From JABFXX01 sp964419605 (GTDB lineage Bacteria; Myxococcota_A; Polyangia; Haliangiales; Haliangiaceae), in contig CAYQQM010000131.1 in assembly GCA_964419605.1 (NCBI GenBank), positions 1-8,649 of the forward strand: a stretch of DNA of 8,649 nucleotides. Reading direction: 5' to 3'. This document shows, piece by piece, positions 7,173-8,649 of this stretch (position 1 is the stretch's first letter; each line of letters starts with the position of its first letter). Below the pieces are notes generated by a model, which saw nothing but the letters and a program-made list of their open reading frames with translations, was not told the DNA's origin and did no database searches. A program made the translations under genes and the position numbers.

Positions 7173-7213
7173 CTAACCGATCGCGCGTTTGGCCAAATAA
7201 ATCAGTCGGTTAG
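7173..7213. repeat. Nested inverted repeat: 8-bp arms around a 10-bp palindrome
   Basis: The outer arms CTAACCGA (7173-7180) and TCGGTTAG (7206-7213) are perfect inverted copies. Between them, almost exactly centred, is the perfect palindrome TTTGGCCAAA (7188-7197). The right arm overlaps the candidate -10 box and the palindrome overlaps the candidate -35 box of the downstream lipoprotein gene. This geometry would suit a dimeric or tetrameric repressor operator; that reading is inference. Confidence 0.4.
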
Positions 7214-7216
7214 AAT
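7189..7216 (+). promoter_or_regulatory. Candidate sigma70-type promoter of the cytochrome lipoprotein gene
   Basis: TTGGCC at 7189-7194 (4 of 6 to TTGACA), a 16-nt spacer, and TAGAAT at 7211-7216 (5 of 6 to TATAAT). The start of transcription would be near 7223, giving a leader of about 40 nt before the ATG. Confidence 0.3.
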
Positions 7217-7254
7217 TGGCTCCGCTGTTGCAGTACGTCGACGCGTTCCACACC

Positions 7255-7260
7255 TAGGAG
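7255..7260 (+). promoter_or_regulatory. Ribosome binding site of the cytochrome lipoprotein
   Basis: TAGGAG lies 3 nt before the ATG at 7264 but 6 nt before the ATG at 7267. The spacing favours the second ATG as the main start; the products differ by one Met. Confidence 0.5.
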
Positions 7261-7263
7261 TAC

Positions 7264-8040
7264 ATGATGCCCCCGCTACGCCAAGCATTGGTTCTCGCCG
7301 TTTCGTGCCACTTGTTCGCCTGCGTTGTGGGCGAAGACAACGACGTCATGGCACCGGAGGACGTCTCGGTGGAGACCGATAGCGGTGCAGAATCGGATGT
7401 CGGTGGGCCTTCCGGCAAGAAGAGTCCATTGTTAGCAACTACGGGTCCTGCATCGGCCACGATTCGATGGGCACCGAATTCGGAAACTGATCTAGCAGGC
7501 TATATCGTTTACCGCGGTGTAACCGACTATCGCCAAACGGGCTACTACCCCGTTGATGCGATCATTGCCATGGTGAGGGGGCGTCCCGGTAATGCGTCAG
7601 ATAGTAGGTACACCAATACAGGCCTGCCCTACGCCACGGGATATCGCTACAACGTGAAGGCATTCGATGTTGCCGGAAATGTTTCCGGGTGGAGCCCGAC
7701 GATCTTTGCTGCGACCGGCCCCGGCACCATGTCAACGCTTAGCTTTCGACGGGACGTGTGGCCGATCCTCCAGCGCAATTGCGCGGGATGTCATCCCAAA
7801 CAAGCAGCGGTTGATACCGCGTACCAACGGATGATGTCGACGGCTTCCGGAGGCTACTGTGACGGTCGGAAACTCACGGTACCCGGAAACGCGCAGGCCA
7901 GCCTGGTCTATCAAAAGGTGGTTCAAAGTGATGGATGGGGCAGTAGTTGTGGCGGTGGAATGCCGAGCGGTAGAGGACTTCCCGTAGCCGAAGCACGCAT
8001 CATCGGCGCATGGATCAATCAAGGTGCGCTCAACAACTAA
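7264..8040 (+). CDS. Predicted lipoprotein with fibronectin type III and C-terminal cytochrome c domain
   Basis: 258 residues, predicted to be exported and lipid-anchored, then to carry one covalently bound heme. Residues 1-19 are a signal peptide ending in the lipobox LFAC with acceptor Cys20; Phe at -2 is unusual but tolerated. An acidic, low-complexity linker follows (about 22-50). Residues 60-152 resemble a fibronectin type III domain (SATIRWAPNSETDLAGYIVY, then YRYNVKAFDVAGNVSGWSP). From about 158 comes a cytochrome c-like domain beginning FRRDVWPILQRNCAGCHPK, with the heme motif C173-A-G-C176-H177. Met233 in GGGMPSGRGLP is the likely distal ligand, and ARIIGAWINQGA closes the domain as in many periplasmic cytochrome domains. 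Cys199 and Cys229 could form a disulphide. The FnIII domain suggests binding to a surface or partner protein; the redox partner is unknown. No operon partner is visible in the window. Confidence 0.85.
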   Translation: MMPPLRQALVLAVSCHLFACVVGEDNDVMAPEDVSVETDSGAESDVGGPSGKKSPLLATTGPASATIRWAPNSETDLAGYIVYRGVTDYRQTGYYPVDAIIAMVRGRPGNASDSRYTNTGLPYATGYRYNVKAFDVAGNVSGWSPTIFAATGPGTMSTLSFRRDVWPILQRNCAGCHPKQAAVDTAYQRMMSTASGGYCDGRKLTVPGNAQASLVYQKVVQSDGWGSSCGGGMPSGRGLPVAEARIIGAWINQGALNN

Positions 8041-8341
8041 GATGACCTGCATAACGATCCGCGCTGGCCGTCCACGTTGTCCGGGCCGGCAACCGACCCG
8101 GAAGAGGGGCAACTTGTCGGAAGCTTTGGCGCGGGCTGATTCGACTCCTGGCGGCGAGCTCGCGTCGCGCCGCGAGCGCGTCCCCACGCTGCGCCACCCC
8201 TAGAGCGAAAAAAGCCAAGCAACGAACATGCAGCGCGCTCGAGGCTCGAACGGAATGGGCACGGATTGTTTGGCCACATGTTGGTCTCCTCAACGACGCC
8301 GAATAAGTCAGATCGTGGACTGCAAGCTCTCATCGCGCATG
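8041..8341. other. 301-bp region between the cytochrome gene and the CRISPR array
   Basis: No gene is supported. Two hairpins are present: TCCGGG/CCCGGA (8080-8085 and 8097-8102, 11-nt loop) and GCTCGCG/CGCGAGC (8158-8164 and 8171-8177, 6-nt loop). Neither has a T-run on the plus strand. The A6 run at 8208-8213 would be a T6 run for leftward transcripts leaving the CRISPR array, but only a weak stem precedes it. Open frames here are Arg-rich shadows. Confidence 0.45.
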
Positions 8342-8649
8342 CGGAGAGCGGCGCGAAGGCATCCGAGCGGCGATCACGCGGACGGCTTCGAGCACGCGCT
8401 CAAGTGGGTGCAATCGTGCTCAACGCCCGAAGGCATCGGAGCGGCGATCACGCGCACGAGGCGTGTCCATGACTCGCGCGACCGATCGGTGCTCAACGCC
8501 CGAAGGCATCGGAGCGGCGATCACAGCAATCTTAGATCGAATACGCCTCGTCGATGCCCAGTGCTCAACGCCCGAAGGCATCGGAGCGGCGATCACGCAT
8601 GTACCGGCGAGTTATATGGGAATGTTTTGATGTGCTCAACGCCCGAAGG
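8342..8649 (-). CRISPR. CRISPR array, 36-nt repeats, leader-distal end; continues past the right edge
   Basis: Three identical 36-nt repeats lie at 8416-8451, 8489-8524 and 8561-8596, and a fourth is cut by the window edge (8632-8649). In plus orientation each starts GTGCTCAACGCC and ends GGCGATCAC. Spacers are 37, 36 and 35 nt. A degenerate terminal repeat at 8342-8377 keeps the last 24 positions with one mismatch and has lost most of the first 12; the spacer after it is 38 nt. Leftward transcription is inferred. On the minus strand each repeat forms a 7-bp stem, CGATGCC with GGCGTTG, capped by a C(TTCG)G tetraloop, including two G-T wobbles that become A-C mismatches on the plus strand. The degenerate repeat at the left fits the trailer end. 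No cas gene or leader is inside the window, so the type cannot be assigned. Confidence 0.95.

Larger units (their letters stand above)
6946..7263. other. 318-bp divergent intergenic region
   Basis: It separates the leftward orphan gene from the rightward cytochrome lipoprotein gene. It holds the nested inverted repeat at 7173-7213, the putative promoter at 7189-7216 and a short palindrome GCAACGTGTTGC at 7161-7172. A minus frame with a TTG start (7164 to 6964) would end 18 nt before the orphan gene in an operon-like position. Its sequence is rich in Cys and Arg with no recognisable domain, so it is not called. Confidence 0.5.

Noticed and set aside
7171..7216. Integron attC site
   Set aside because: GCCTAAC fits a core site, but the partner GTTAGAA lacks the final pyrimidine, the element is too short and no integrase or cassette is present. 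Better read as an operator-like inverted repeat.
8208..8213. Intrinsic terminator for the leftward CRISPR transcript
   Set aside because: There is a T6 run on the minus strand, but no stable stem immediately before it.
8288..8303. A further degenerate CRISPR repeat
   Set aside because: CTCAACG then CGCCGAA resembles the repeat only with a 3-nt insertion and lies about 54 nt, not about 73 nt, from the next repeat.
8037..8333. Minus-strand frame after the cytochrome gene
   Set aside because: Arg/Ser-rich, no domain, overlaps only non-coding sequence and the array trailer.
8266..8472. Plus-strand frame running into the repeats
   Set aside because: It overlaps the CRISPR array and translates the repeat itself.

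Overview
The window is bacterial accessory-flavoured chromosome, GC-rich apart from a few AT-rich islands. It shows a fused CcoN-CcoO cbb3 oxidase, a DEAH helicase HrpB, a lipoprotein joining a fibronectin-III domain to a cytochrome c domain, and a 36-nt-repeat CRISPR array. This mix would suit a Myxococcota/deltaproteobacterial-type or similar large-genome Gram-negative organism. That assignment is an inference from gene style only; no rRNA or marker gene is present.

Layout, left to right. Positions 1-1920 (minus) hold the first 640 codons of a CcoN-CcoO fusion, cut by the left edge. Positions 1921-2381 separate it from hrpB and hold a possible 37-residue membrane peptide (plus). That peptide may be the first half of a frameshifted gene whose Trp/Pro/Gly-rich tail stays open to 2367. 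Positions 2382-4943 (minus) are a full-length hrpB. Positions 5202-5850 (minus) are an overlapping two-gene unit: a 60-residue protein followed by a minimal nucleotidyltransferase of AbiEii/MenT type, laid out like a toxin-antitoxin operon. An AT-rich stretch with a 9-bp inverted repeat (5911-5960) lies upstream of it. Positions 6268-6945 (minus) encode an unrecognised 225-residue soluble protein with lower GC. It is divergent from 7264-8040 (plus), an FnIII-cytochrome c lipoprotein, and a nested inverted repeat over a putative promoter lies between them. From 8342 to the right edge runs a CRISPR array whose left end is degenerate.

How the parts relate. The oxidase and the cytochrome lipoprotein are both electron-transfer proteins but about 5 kb apart, so no common operon can be claimed. 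The repeat structure says the CRISPR array is transcribed leftward, so the leader, the newest spacers and any cas genes should lie beyond the right edge. The nucleotidyltransferase pair, the low-GC orphan and the CRISPR array make the right half (about 5.2-8.65 kb) look like a small variable or defence-type region beside a conserved oxidase/helicase block. The strongest candidates for something new are the nucleotidyltransferase/60-residue pair, the orphan 225-residue protein and the frameshift-like locus beside ccoNO.
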